64,000 nucleotides of DNA. Origin: Tahibacter soli. Lineage in GTDB: Bacteria > Pseudomonadota > Gammaproteobacteria > Xanthomonadales > Rhodanobacteraceae. Below, in pieces: positions 42,061 through 49,475 of the stretch. The position numbers and the translations under genes are program-made. The notes below the pieces were generated by a model. The model saw only the letters and a list, made by a program, of their open reading frames with translations, did not search any database and had not been told where the DNA came from. The stretch lies in the NCBI RefSeq assembly GCF_025717065.2, contig NZ_JAOVZO020000020.1:558001-622000 (forward strand), given 5' to 3'. Within the stretch, counting starts at the first letter, position 1. Each line of letters opens with the position of its first letter.

Positions 42061-43575
42061 TTAGGGTTTCGCGCCTTGCACGGCAAGCAGGTCGGCGATG
42101 CGCTCGGCCAGCATCCACGTCTGCGAGGGGCCTTGATTGCTCGTCAGCGCGACGGCGGCGTTGGCGTTCCAGACCATCTGCAGGTTCGCCGTCGTGCCCT
42201 CGATACCGCCGCTGTGGCCGCGAATGGGACTGCCGTGCGAGAGGCGATCGCCGAATCCGGCGGCATAGCCGCCGGGGCCGGCAGGCACCTGGTCTTCGAA
42301 CATCTTGTCGAGCGTTGCCGGTTTGACCAGCCTGCCGTCGCGCAGCGCGGCGGCGAAACGCAGCAGGTCGGCGTTGTTGGAATAGCCGCCGCCCGCCGGG
42401 CTGCCCTTGACGCCCAGTTTCAACCAGTCGGCCTTCCATTCGCTGGAAAAAATCCCGTCGTGGAAATATCCCACGGCCAGCTTGGGGGTGACGTCGTCCA
42501 GACGGTCGAAGCCGCTGGCCTGCATGCCGGCCGGCGCGAATACGCGGCGCCGGATGTAGTCGAAGTAGTTCTCGTGCGAGACGTTTTCGATGATGCGGCC
42601 GAGCAGCACGTAGCCGGCATTGCTGTAGCTCCATTCCTTGCCGGGCTCGCCCGCCTTCGGCTGCCGGGCGATGAGATCCAGGTAGTCGACCGGATCGACG
42701 AAATCGTCGCGGCGCTGGAAATATTCCGGAACCATGAAGTCGCCCAGGCCCGCCGTGTGATGCAGCAGCTGCCACACCGTGATCGCCTTCGCGGCCCCGC
42801 GGTCCGGGTATTCGGGCACGAGCTGCGCCAGCGTCGCGTCCCACGACAGCTTGCCGGCTTCGACGAGCTGGGCGATCGCCACCGCCGTGAACATCTTCCC
42901 GATCGATGCAATGTGGAATTTAGTCTGCCCGTCGATCGGCACGGCAAAACGGCGGTCGGCCATGCCGCGGCATTCGTCGAACACGGTTTCGGCGCGAACG
43001 GCGACCGTGACGCAACCGGAGAAATCGGACGTGCGCACGAGGCGGTCGAGCGTGCCGCGGATGAGCCGCGCCATTTCGGTATGCGATACCGCGGCTTTCG
43101 GCCAGTCGGCGTACAGCGCGGGATCGTCCATCGGCGCGATACCCGCCTGCGCCAGCTGCGTCGGACGCTCGGGATCGGCCGTCAGAAACAGCACGCCCAA
43201 CTGCCCGGAGCGGCGCGCCTTGACCACCATTTGAAGCACCCCGGGCCGGCGCGGATCGGTGCGCACGTCGAACAGATCGACGCCGCCGCTGTCTTTCGCC
43301 GCGGAACCGAGGTTCGCGACGAAATCGGCGTTTTCCTCCGACGGGATCGCAGACGACAGAATCCCGGTCGCCCACTGCCGAATGTCGGCGGGACTGTCGG
43401 CGTTGATGTGACGAATCACCTGCGCGCCCAGCTGGCCCACGGGCGTATCCGGGAAGGCAACGGCTTTGGCCGCTGCGATGCCCGGTACAGGGCATAGCCA
43501 TGCGCCCGTGGCCAAGAGGGCGCAAATCAGCGGGGTTCTGCGTATGCGCGTGCGAAACGGAATCGAAGCATTCAT
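42061..43575 (-). CDS. Secreted serine hydrolase, class C beta-lactamase family
   Basis: A 504-residue protein with a signal peptide (about 1-35). An N-terminal domain of about 140 residues precedes a beta-lactamase/penicillin-binding-type domain with SxxK in IASIGKMFTAVAIAQL, the YxN-type triad in YSNAGYVLLGRIIE and the HxG box in GHSGGIEG. Such proteins are esterases, D-aminopeptidases or PBP4*-like. The exact substrate is unknown. 349 bases separate it from the divergent HIT gene. Confidence 0.87.
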   Translation of the reverse strand: MNASIPFRTRIRRTPLICALLATGAWLCPVPGIAAAKAVAFPDTPVGQLGAQVIRHINADSPADIRQWATGILSSAIPSEENADFVANLGSAAKDSGGVDLFDVRTDPRRPGVLQMVVKARRSGQLGVLFLTADPERPTQLAQAGIAPMDDPALYADWPKAAVSHTEMARLIRGTLDRLVRTSDFSGCVTVAVRAETVFDECRGMADRRFAVPIDGQTKFHIASIGKMFTAVAIAQLVEAGKLSWDATLAQLVPEYPDRGAAKAITVWQLLHHTAGLGDFMVPEYFQRRDDFVDPVDYLDLIARQPKAGEPGKEWSYSNAGYVLLGRIIENVSHENYFDYIRRRVFAPAGMQASGFDRLDDVTPKLAVGYFHDGIFSSEWKADWLKLGVKGSPAGGGYSNNADLLRFAAALRDGRLVKPATLDKMFEDQVPAGPGGYAAGFGDRLSHGSPIRGHSGGIEGTTANLQMVWNANAAVALTSNQGPSQTWMLAERIADLLAVQGAKP

Positions 43576-43924
43576 CGGTGCGTCCTTGTGGCAACCCGGT
43601 GCATCCGCCCGGAGGCAGATGGACGGCGGAACCGGAAGGGCTGCGGGCTCGCAGCGCTTGCGGCGTTCGGACATTGGATGCGTCGATCAGCGGGATCGGA
43701 TTCAGCGGAGGTCGGGCCGGCGGATCGCGGGGAATGCGGAGCGATGGTGCGATGTCGGAATGGCGCCAGTGGCCGCGACGAAGACCTGGCCCGCGGACGG
43801 GAGTGCCACGCGACACGGGTTGCGGCAAACGCCGGGGACGTCGTACGTTTGAACCTGTCAACGCGGCCGGCGCGGACCTGCAAGCGTCTTCCCGCCGCCC
43901 CGCCGGCTGAATCGGAGAAGGCCA
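43576..43924. other. Divergent intergenic region without a gene
   Basis: This region between the serine hydrolase (minus) and HIT (plus) genes must hold both promoters. I see no clear -35/-10 pair, operator palindrome or credible short gene in it. Confidence 0.5.
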
Positions 43925-44440
43925 TTGATCGAGCTTCCCGTCAGAGACCCGTGCGACCTGTGCGAAGGAATGGCCGGTCGCGAAGAACGCTGGGCGATCA
44001 TCGATGAAAGCGAACATACGCTCACCGTGATCAATCCGTGGCAATTCGAAGTCGGCCAATGCTGCGTCATCACGCGCCGGCATGTCGCGACGCTGCTCGA
44101 TCTTTCTCGCGAGGAATGCGCGACGGTGCTGGCCTCGGCCAAGCGAGTCGCGGAAGCGCTCGTCAAGACTTACGAGCCCCTCGGAATACTGACCTTTCAG
44201 AACAACGGGGTCTACAGCGGACAGGAAACCCCGCACTTCCATTTCCATGTCGTGCCCCGGCAGAAGGGGAGCGATTGGGGCATAGGCCCGCCGCAACTCG
44301 CGACGTTCGACGGCGCCGGACGCCAAAGAGGTACGCCGCACGATCCCGGCGGAGATGTGCAGCGTCGCGAGCGGGTTCAGGTCTCTGCCAGGCAGCTGGC
44401 TGAAACCGCGAATCGCATTCGGTCGAATCTGCCGAAGTAA
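43925..44440 (+). CDS. HIT-family nucleotide hydrolase
   Basis: A 171-residue HIT protein with the histidine triad HFHFHVVPRQKG near residue 105 and an N-terminal CDLCEGM that may bind zinc. HIT proteins hydrolyse nucleoside phosphoramidates or related dinucleotides. The start is taken as the TTG at 43925 with GGAGAAGG just upstream; no better ATG retains the Cys pair. About 30 C-terminal residues after the triad are longer than in minimal HIT proteins. Confidence 0.85.
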   Translation: MIELPVRDPCDLCEGMAGREERWAIIDESEHTLTVINPWQFEVGQCCVITRRHVATLLDLSREECATVLASAKRVAEALVKTYEPLGILTFQNNGVYSGQETPHFHFHVVPRQKGSDWGIGPPQLATFDGAGRQRGTPHDPGGDVQRRERVQVSARQLAETANRIRSNLPK

Positions 44441-44589
44441 CCGGCTCTGTATCGCTCCACGATCAAGGCCGCGATTCGTCCCGTGCCGGTGCGCCGGCCT
44501 GTAGCGGATGCGGTATAACTCCGTCGCGTCCGATGTCGGCGCTTTCCGCTGCCGAATACACCCCGCCTTGCCCTCGCCCGGAGTCTCCA

Positions 44590-45006
44590 ATGGCCGAGAC
44601 CAAAACCAAACCCACGGCCGTGAGCGTCGACGACTATCTCGCGTCCCGCGCCAGTGCCGAACAACTGGCGGACTGCAAGGCCCTCATGGCCATCTGCAAG
44701 CGCGTGACGAAGCAGTCGCCGAAGATGTGGGGGCCGAGCATCGTCGGCTACGGCTCGTACTCTTACCGCTACGACAGCGGCCACTCGGGCGAGATGTGCA
44801 TCATCGGCTTCGCCGTGCGCGGCAGGGAACTCGTCGTCTACATCGTGTCGGATACCCCCGAACAGGCCGCCCTCCTCGCCAGGCTCGGGAAGCACAAGAT
44901 GGGCAAGGCGTGCCTGTACTTCAAACGCCTCGCGGACATCGACGTCAAGGTGTTGGAAGCGCTGATCGCCGGGTCGGTCGCCGAGGTCAAACGCCGGTAT
45001 CCGTAG
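44590..45006 (+). CDS. DUF1801 domain protein
   Basis: A 138-residue soluble protein with CKRVTKQSPKMWGPSIVGYGSYSYRYDSG and GKACLYFKRLADIDVKVLEALI, the DUF1801 (YdhG-like) pattern, here split across the text as short motifs: PKMWGPSIVGYG and LYFKRLADID. The fold is related to proteins that bind small ligands or iron, but no activity is known. It stands alone, with a 242-base gap to the next gene. Confidence 0.83.
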   Translation: MAETKTKPTAVSVDDYLASRASAEQLADCKALMAICKRVTKQSPKMWGPSIVGYGSYSYRYDSGHSGEMCIIGFAVRGRELVVYIVSDTPEQAALLARLGKHKMGKACLYFKRLADIDVKVLEALIAGSVAEVKRRYP

Positions 45007-45192
45007 CGCGGCACGCGTGATTCTCGTTCGACGTCCGGCGAGTTCGACGCCGGGCGTTCCTGATCCGCGCTCGCCCGAGTCATCCCGCACAACCCGAGCG
45101 AGACGATCGTCGCGTCGCCTCGCCGCTTCCATCGCATCACCCCGCCTCGCATCCCGTCCGGCGCAAGCCCGGCAACGCGCGCGGCTGCCCGA

Positions 45193-45221
45193 TTGACAAC
45201 CTACCTACTGGTAGGCAGACT
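45193..45221 (+). promoter_or_regulatory. Promoter with TetR-type operator in its spacer
   Basis: TTGACA (45193-45198) is followed by a 17-base spacer and CAGACT (45216-45221) as a weak -10. Inside the spacer lies the palindrome CCTACC-TACT-GGTAGG (45200-45215), with perfect six-base arms. A repressor there would block RNA polymerase. The TetR protein encoded second in the downstream operon is the obvious candidate. Confidence 0.72.
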
Positions 45222-45248
45222 AAACTTCCCTCTACCGGACAAATCCCC

Positions 45249-45743
45249 ATGGGCATCTCTCCGCTGGGCTGGCTGCACACGCTGGGCAGCCTTCCCGCCA
45301 TTCCGCTCGCCGCGTACATGCTGGTCAAGCACGGGCGCATCGCGCCGCAAACCAACGCCGGACGTGCGTACTTCTGGTTCATGCTGCTGGGCGTGCTCAC
45401 GATCTATCCGATCGCGCATCAGCCCGTAAGCTCAATCGTCGCGACCGTCACGCTCGTCGTGCTGCTGCTGGGATACGGTATCTCGCGAGGGTTCGCGGCG
45501 AAGGGATGGGCGAAGTACGTCGAAACGATCTGCCTGAGCATCAGCGTCTTCCTGCTGATGGTGCCCACCGTCACCGAGAGCCTGCGCCGGCTGCCCGTCG
45601 GCAACCCGCTGGTGACCGACCTGAAGGACCCGCTTTTGCTCGGCGCGCAGGGCGCGCTATTTTTGGCGCTGATCGTCGGCATCCCTTTGCAGATGCGGGC
45701 GCTGTACCGGCGCAAAGCCATTCCCGGCGAGGCAGGCAGTTGA
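45249..45743 (+). CDS. Hypothetical membrane protein in a TetR operon
   Basis: A 164-residue protein with four TM segments (LGWLHTLGSLPAIPLAAYML, YFWFMLLGVLTIYPIA, SSIVATVTLVVLLLGYGIS, GALFLALIVGIPLQMRALY). I recognise no named family, though the length and topology resemble small DUF2306-like membrane proteins. Its stop overlaps the TetR start (ATGA), and the promoter upstream carries a TetR-type operator. Confidence 0.78.
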   Translation: MGISPLGWLHTLGSLPAIPLAAYMLVKHGRIAPQTNAGRAYFWFMLLGVLTIYPIAHQPVSSIVATVTLVVLLLGYGISRGFAAKGWAKYVETICLSISVFLLMVPTVTESLRRLPVGNPLVTDLKDPLLLGAQGALFLALIVGIPLQMRALYRRKAIPGEAGS

Positions 45744-46348
45744 TGGCGACATCCCGATCCGATCCGCAGGCGCCGTATTCGCCGAAGGCGCAGGAGATCA
45801 TCGCGCGAACGAACGAGCTGCTCGCATCGGGCGGCTACAACGGCTTCAGTTACGCCGATATCGCCGAGCTGGTCGATGTCAGGAAGGCGAGCATCCATCA
45901 TCACTTTCCGGCGAAGGCGGATCTGGTGAAGGCAACGGTCGCCCTGCACCGCGATGCGACGCGGCGCGGCCTTGCGTCGCTCGACGCGGCCAAGGCCGAT
46001 CCTTTCGAACGCCTCGTTGCCTATTGCCGCTACTGGGCGGAATGCATCGAAAAATCCAGTCCTCCCATTTGCATCTGTGCGCTGCTCGCGGCGGAACTGC
46101 CGGCCGTTCCGGCCGAGGTCGCGAGCGAAGTGCGGGGGCATTTCGAGGATCTCCATGCGTGGATCGCCTCGACGCTGGAACAGGGGCACTCGACCGGCAG
46201 CCTGCGACTGACCGACGATGCGTCGGCCGACGCTGCCGTCTTCATGGCGTCGATACACGGCGCGATGCTGTCCGCCCGCGCCGCCGGCGACGCCTCGCTG
46301 TTCTGGACGATCGCGAAGCTGTCTACCGAGCGTCTGAAGGCGGCATAG
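45743..46348 (+). CDS. TetR/AcrR-family repressor, probably autoregulatory
   Basis: A 201-residue TetR protein with the HTH FSYADIAELVDVRKASIHHHFPAKADLVKAT (about residues 33-63) and a C-terminal domain with CRYWAECIEKSSPPICICALLAAEL, the pattern of the YxaF/LmrA-like subgroup (TetR_C_11). The Cys-rich ICICA could be redox- or electrophile-responsive. Translationally coupled to the membrane protein, it most likely controls its own operon via the palindrome at 45200-45215. Confidence 0.9.
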   Translation: MATSRSDPQAPYSPKAQEIIARTNELLASGGYNGFSYADIAELVDVRKASIHHHFPAKADLVKATVALHRDATRRGLASLDAAKADPFERLVAYCRYWAECIEKSSPPICICALLAAELPAVPAEVASEVRGHFEDLHAWIASTLEQGHSTGSLRLTDDASADAAVFMASIHGAMLSARAAGDASLFWTIAKLSTERLKAA

Positions 46349-46435
46349 ACCGCGTTGACTCGCCCTCACCCGCGCTCGCAGACTCCGGCAGCCCGGCAAT
46401 CCCGCCGGCGCGCAGGCTCCACGCAGGAGACGACG

Positions 46436-46840
46436 ATGGCAAAGATCACCGGAATCGGCGGCGTGTTCTTCAAGAGCAGGGGCGACCGCGCCGCGCTCGC
46501 ACAGTGGTATCGCAAGCATCTCGGCATGGAACTGTCGGACTTCGGCGGCGCCGTGCTGCGCTGGCCCGACGACAAGGCCGAAGACGGCGGCCTCACCGTG
46601 TGGCACGTCGCCGGCAGCGACAGCCAGTGGTTCAGCCCGAGCGATTCGTCGTTCATGATCAACTATCGCGTCGACGACCTCGACGCGCTGATCGCGCAAC
46701 TGCGCGCGGACGGCGTGACCGTCGTCGGCGGCGCGGAGTCGCACGAGAACGGCAAGTTCGCGTGGATCATGGATCCGGACGGCAACAAAGTGGAACTTTG
46801 GGAACCGATGCTGTGGGATGCCAAGAACAAAGGCGCCTGA
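46436..46840 (+). CDS. VOC-family (glyoxalase/dioxygenase fold) protein
   Basis: A 134-residue single-domain VOC protein with two beta-alpha-beta-beta-beta units: ITGIGGVFFKSRGDRAALAQWYRKHLGME, and YRVDDLDALIAQLRADGV ending in WIMDPDGNKVELWEP. The terminal Glu in VELWEP is a typical metal ligand. It may be a resistance-type or lactoylglutathione-lyase-like protein. GCAGGAGA precedes the ATG. It lies 87 bases after the TetR gene and may share its transcript. Confidence 0.87.
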   Translation: MAKITGIGGVFFKSRGDRAALAQWYRKHLGMELSDFGGAVLRWPDDKAEDGGLTVWHVAGSDSQWFSPSDSSFMINYRVDDLDALIAQLRADGVTVVGGAESHENGKFAWIMDPDGNKVELWEPMLWDAKNKGA

Positions 46841-47014
46841 AGCCCTTCTCTTGCCCGAATCGCCCGGCTTTTCACAGACACCCGGTGCACGCGTGACGCA
46901 GCAGGTCCGCCCGACGGAAGGCGGACCTCGAGCCATCGCGAGAAAACCGCCGTCGGTTCTGCCGATCTGCCGACAGCGGGCGAAATCCACGCGTTTCAAA
47001 AGCCACAAAGCGCG

Positions 47015-47671
47015 TCAGACACCCTTCCCTGCGCGCGCCGCGAGCAGCTGCATCTCCCACGCGAAAGCGACGCCACTAGCGCCGCCGTGCGCGCCGAGCA
47101 CGTCGGCCAGGCCGGCCGCCGTTTCCTCGCGCGCCCAGTCGCGCTGCCATTCGCCCATCACGGCCATCCAGGTGATCGGCACGGCGCCGGCCGCCGCCAT
47201 GCGGCGCACCGCCATGTCGTGCGCTTCGGCCGAGACGCCGCCCGACGCGTCGGTGACGACGAACACGTCGTAGCCCTCGCCCAGCGCCTGGATCGCCGGC
47301 ATCGCGAGGCAGATCTCGGTCCACAGCGCGGCGAGCACGAGCTGCCTGCGCCCGGTCTTCTTCACCGCCGCGACCACGCGTTCGTCCTGCCACGTGTTGA
47401 TGAACGTGCGGTCGATCGGCTTCTGCTCGGGAAACACGTCCTGCAGTCCCTTGATCAGATAGCCGCCGCGTTCTTCGATCACCGTAGTGAGGATCGTCGG
47501 CACGCCGAACACTTTCGCGGTCTTGGCGAGGCCGACGACGTTGTTCACGATCATCGCCGGTTCGTGGCTGTTGAGGTTCGTGAACTGGTACGGCTGATGG
47601 TCGATCAGCACGAGGACGCTGTCTTCCGGGCGAAGCAGCGCATCAAGACCGGTCTTGGGGGTCTTGGACAT
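47015..47671 (-). CDS. Isochorismatase-family hydrolase (YcaC-like)
   Basis: A 218-residue cysteine hydrolase with the catalytic Asp in VLVLIDHQPYQF, the Lys region KVFGVPTILTTV and the nucleophilic Cys in LAALWTEICLAMP. The length and ALWTE.C motif resemble YcaC-type hydrolases rather than true isochorismatases. The gene lies 26 bases downstream of a SnoaL-like gene and is the last of a likely AraC-led group on the minus strand. Confidence 0.87.
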   Translation of the reverse strand: MSKTPKTGLDALLRPEDSVLVLIDHQPYQFTNLNSHEPAMIVNNVVGLAKTAKVFGVPTILTTVIEERGGYLIKGLQDVFPEQKPIDRTFINTWQDERVVAAVKKTGRRQLVLAALWTEICLAMPAIQALGEGYDVFVVTDASGGVSAEAHDMAVRRMAAAGAVPITWMAVMGEWQRDWAREETAAGLADVLGAHGGASGVAFAWEMQLLAARAGKGV

Positions 47672-47697
47672 GGGAACGCTCCTTGGATGGCGGCGCG

Positions 47698-48063
47698 TCA
47701 GGCGCCGGTGGGGTCGAGGAAAACGTGGAGGACGCGGATGCGGTCGCCTTCGAACTGCGCGACGTCGGTGCCGGTGACGGCAACCGGACCGTCGGGCGGT
47801 CCGGCTCGCCATTGCAGACGCGCAGCGCCGTGGTGACCGACGGCCGGACCGGCCGCACGGAAGACGAATCCGGGCGGCAGGCTCGCGAGTAGTTCGGTAA
47901 CGGCCGCGCTGATCGCGGCATGGCCGACGGCGGAGGCATGCGGCTCGTGCAGCACGGCGTCTTGTGCGTACAACTCGCGGATCGCCGCGATACGCCGCGC
48001 GGCGTCGCGCTCGCCGAACACTTTGGTGAGATTCGCCTGCATCGGGCCGTCGTAGTCGATCAT
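47698..48063 (-). CDS. SnoaL-like / nuclear transport factor 2 family protein
   Basis: A 121-residue single-domain NTF2-fold protein: helix with IAAIRELYAQDAVLHEPHAS, then VGHAAISAAVTELLASLPPG and beta strands ending IRVLHVFLDPTGA. It has no signal peptide. Members bind or isomerise small hydrophobic molecules. The ATG at 48063 gives the expected family length. It lies between the AraC and isochorismatase-like genes. Confidence 0.82.
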   Translation of the reverse strand: MIDYDGPMQANLTKVFGERDAARRIAAIRELYAQDAVLHEPHASAVGHAAISAAVTELLASLPPGFVFRAAGPAVGHHGAARLQWRAGPPDGPVAVTGTDVAQFEGDRIRVLHVFLDPTGA

Positions 48064-48214
48064 CGTGCGCCTTCCGGGATCGGATTCCGGACGGGCCGCG
48101 CATCGATGCTCGCTGTATTCGCTGGCCGTTCCGGTCGAACGAATATGCGCCCCCATTCGACACAAGGCACTGTTCGATCCTGCGTTCGGCAGTTCGAATC
48201 CGCTGCGCGATCGC

Positions 48215-49096
48215 TCAGCTTTTTCGATCGCGCCGCCATGCGGCGGGCGTCGCGCCGACGAGCCTGCGGAACGTTCGGCCGAAGTGCACCGCGTCGGCAA
48301 AGCCGGTCCGTTCGGCCACCTCTTCGAGCGAAGCCTGCGTGTCGACCAGCAGCGCCTGCGCGCGCCGGATGCGCGCGTCGAGCTGCCAGCGATACGGCGC
48401 CATGCCGGTCGACGCCTTGAACGCGCGGCTGAAGTGCGACTGCGACAGCCCCGCCAGTTCGGCCAGCCGCGCGAGTTCGACGCGTCCGGGCAGGTGCGCG
48501 TCGAGATATTCGACCACGCGCCGCAGTTGCCACGCGGCGAGGCCCTGGACGACCGCCGTCGACTCCGGCGTGGCGGCGAACAGGCGCGCGACGATGGCGG
48601 CGGTCAGGCCGTCGCCGTAGAGCTGCGTCGACGGGTCGGGATCGTTCACGGCATCGGCGAGCAGGCGCACGAGGGTCCACAGGCGATCGTCGGCAAAGCG
48701 CATGCGCGGCGTTGCGATCGCGTCGGCGTCGAGTTCGGCGGCCAGCCGTTCGCGCAGCGTCGCGAGGTCGAAGAGCAGCGTGGCGTCCTTGACGAAGCGC
48801 GCGTCGGCGCTGTAGCCCCACAACTCCAGGCCTGCCGGCGCGACGAACATGTGCCGGGGCTTGTGATCGACCGCGCAAGGCAGGTTTTCGCGCAGCCGCG
48901 GTTCGCAGGGACTGCCGACCTCTTCCAGCACGACGTTGAGGCGCGCGTGCGTCTCGTAACCCATGTGATGGAGCACGCGGCCAGCGCAGCGGTATTCGCA
49001 GGCGTCGACGCCGACGCCGTTCCACGCGCGCTGCATGAGCGAAAGGCTCAGCACGTTCTCGGGCAATGGCGGCGGATGGTCGACTCGGGGTTGCAC
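48215..49096 (-). CDS. AraC-family transcriptional regulator
   Basis: A 293-residue regulator with an N-terminal domain of the type seen in AraC proteins that bind small aromatics, and a C-terminal AraC HTH at about 190-290 (LARLAELAGLSQSHFSRAFKA, LEEVAERTGFADAVHFGRTFRRL). The start is inferred as a GTG at 49096 with GAGGAG nine bases upstream; an ATG at 49177 would add 27 residues. It probably controls the SnoaL-like and isochorismatase-like genes just downstream. Confidence 0.85.
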   Translation of the reverse strand: MQPRVDHPPPLPENVLSLSLMQRAWNGVGVDACEYRCAGRVLHHMGYETHARLNVVLEEVGSPCEPRLRENLPCAVDHKPRHMFVAPAGLELWGYSADARFVKDATLLFDLATLRERLAAELDADAIATPRMRFADDRLWTLVRLLADAVNDPDPSTQLYGDGLTAAIVARLFAATPESTAVVQGLAAWQLRRVVEYLDAHLPGRVELARLAELAGLSQSHFSRAFKASTGMAPYRWQLDARIRRAQALLVDTQASLEEVAERTGFADAVHFGRTFRRLVGATPAAWRRDRKS

Positions 49097-49475
49097 GGAC
49101 GGGAACTCCTCAAGAAGGGCGTCACGCGGCGCAGGCGTTGAAGCACCGGCGTCCAATGTACGCCGGCTCGATTCCATGAGCGACGGATGCCTTGGGAAAA
49201 CGCTGTTTCCGTCGGCAGCACAATCGCGGCCAGACAGTGATGCACAGGCCGGCCTGACGCCGACGGGCGCAACTGTTCACTTGTCCAGTTCAGACACAAT
49301 GGAATGACGCGTGCGCGATCGGCTGCGACGCGAGACCGAGGCGTCGTCATGCCCCAGGTCCGTTGACTTCGGTCGCGGGCAGCGCATGATCGGCGATCTT
49401 GACCGTGCGGTGTGGGTGCGCGCGGTCATTCGTTCAGGGGACGCCCGCCGATCTTGCCGACCGAAGGTTCCTGAC
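49097..49475. other. Divergent intergenic region without a gene
   Basis: 379 bases between the AraC gene (minus) and the subtilase gene (plus). Both promoters should lie here. I find no strong operator palindrome or short gene with a good start signal. Confidence 0.5.
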
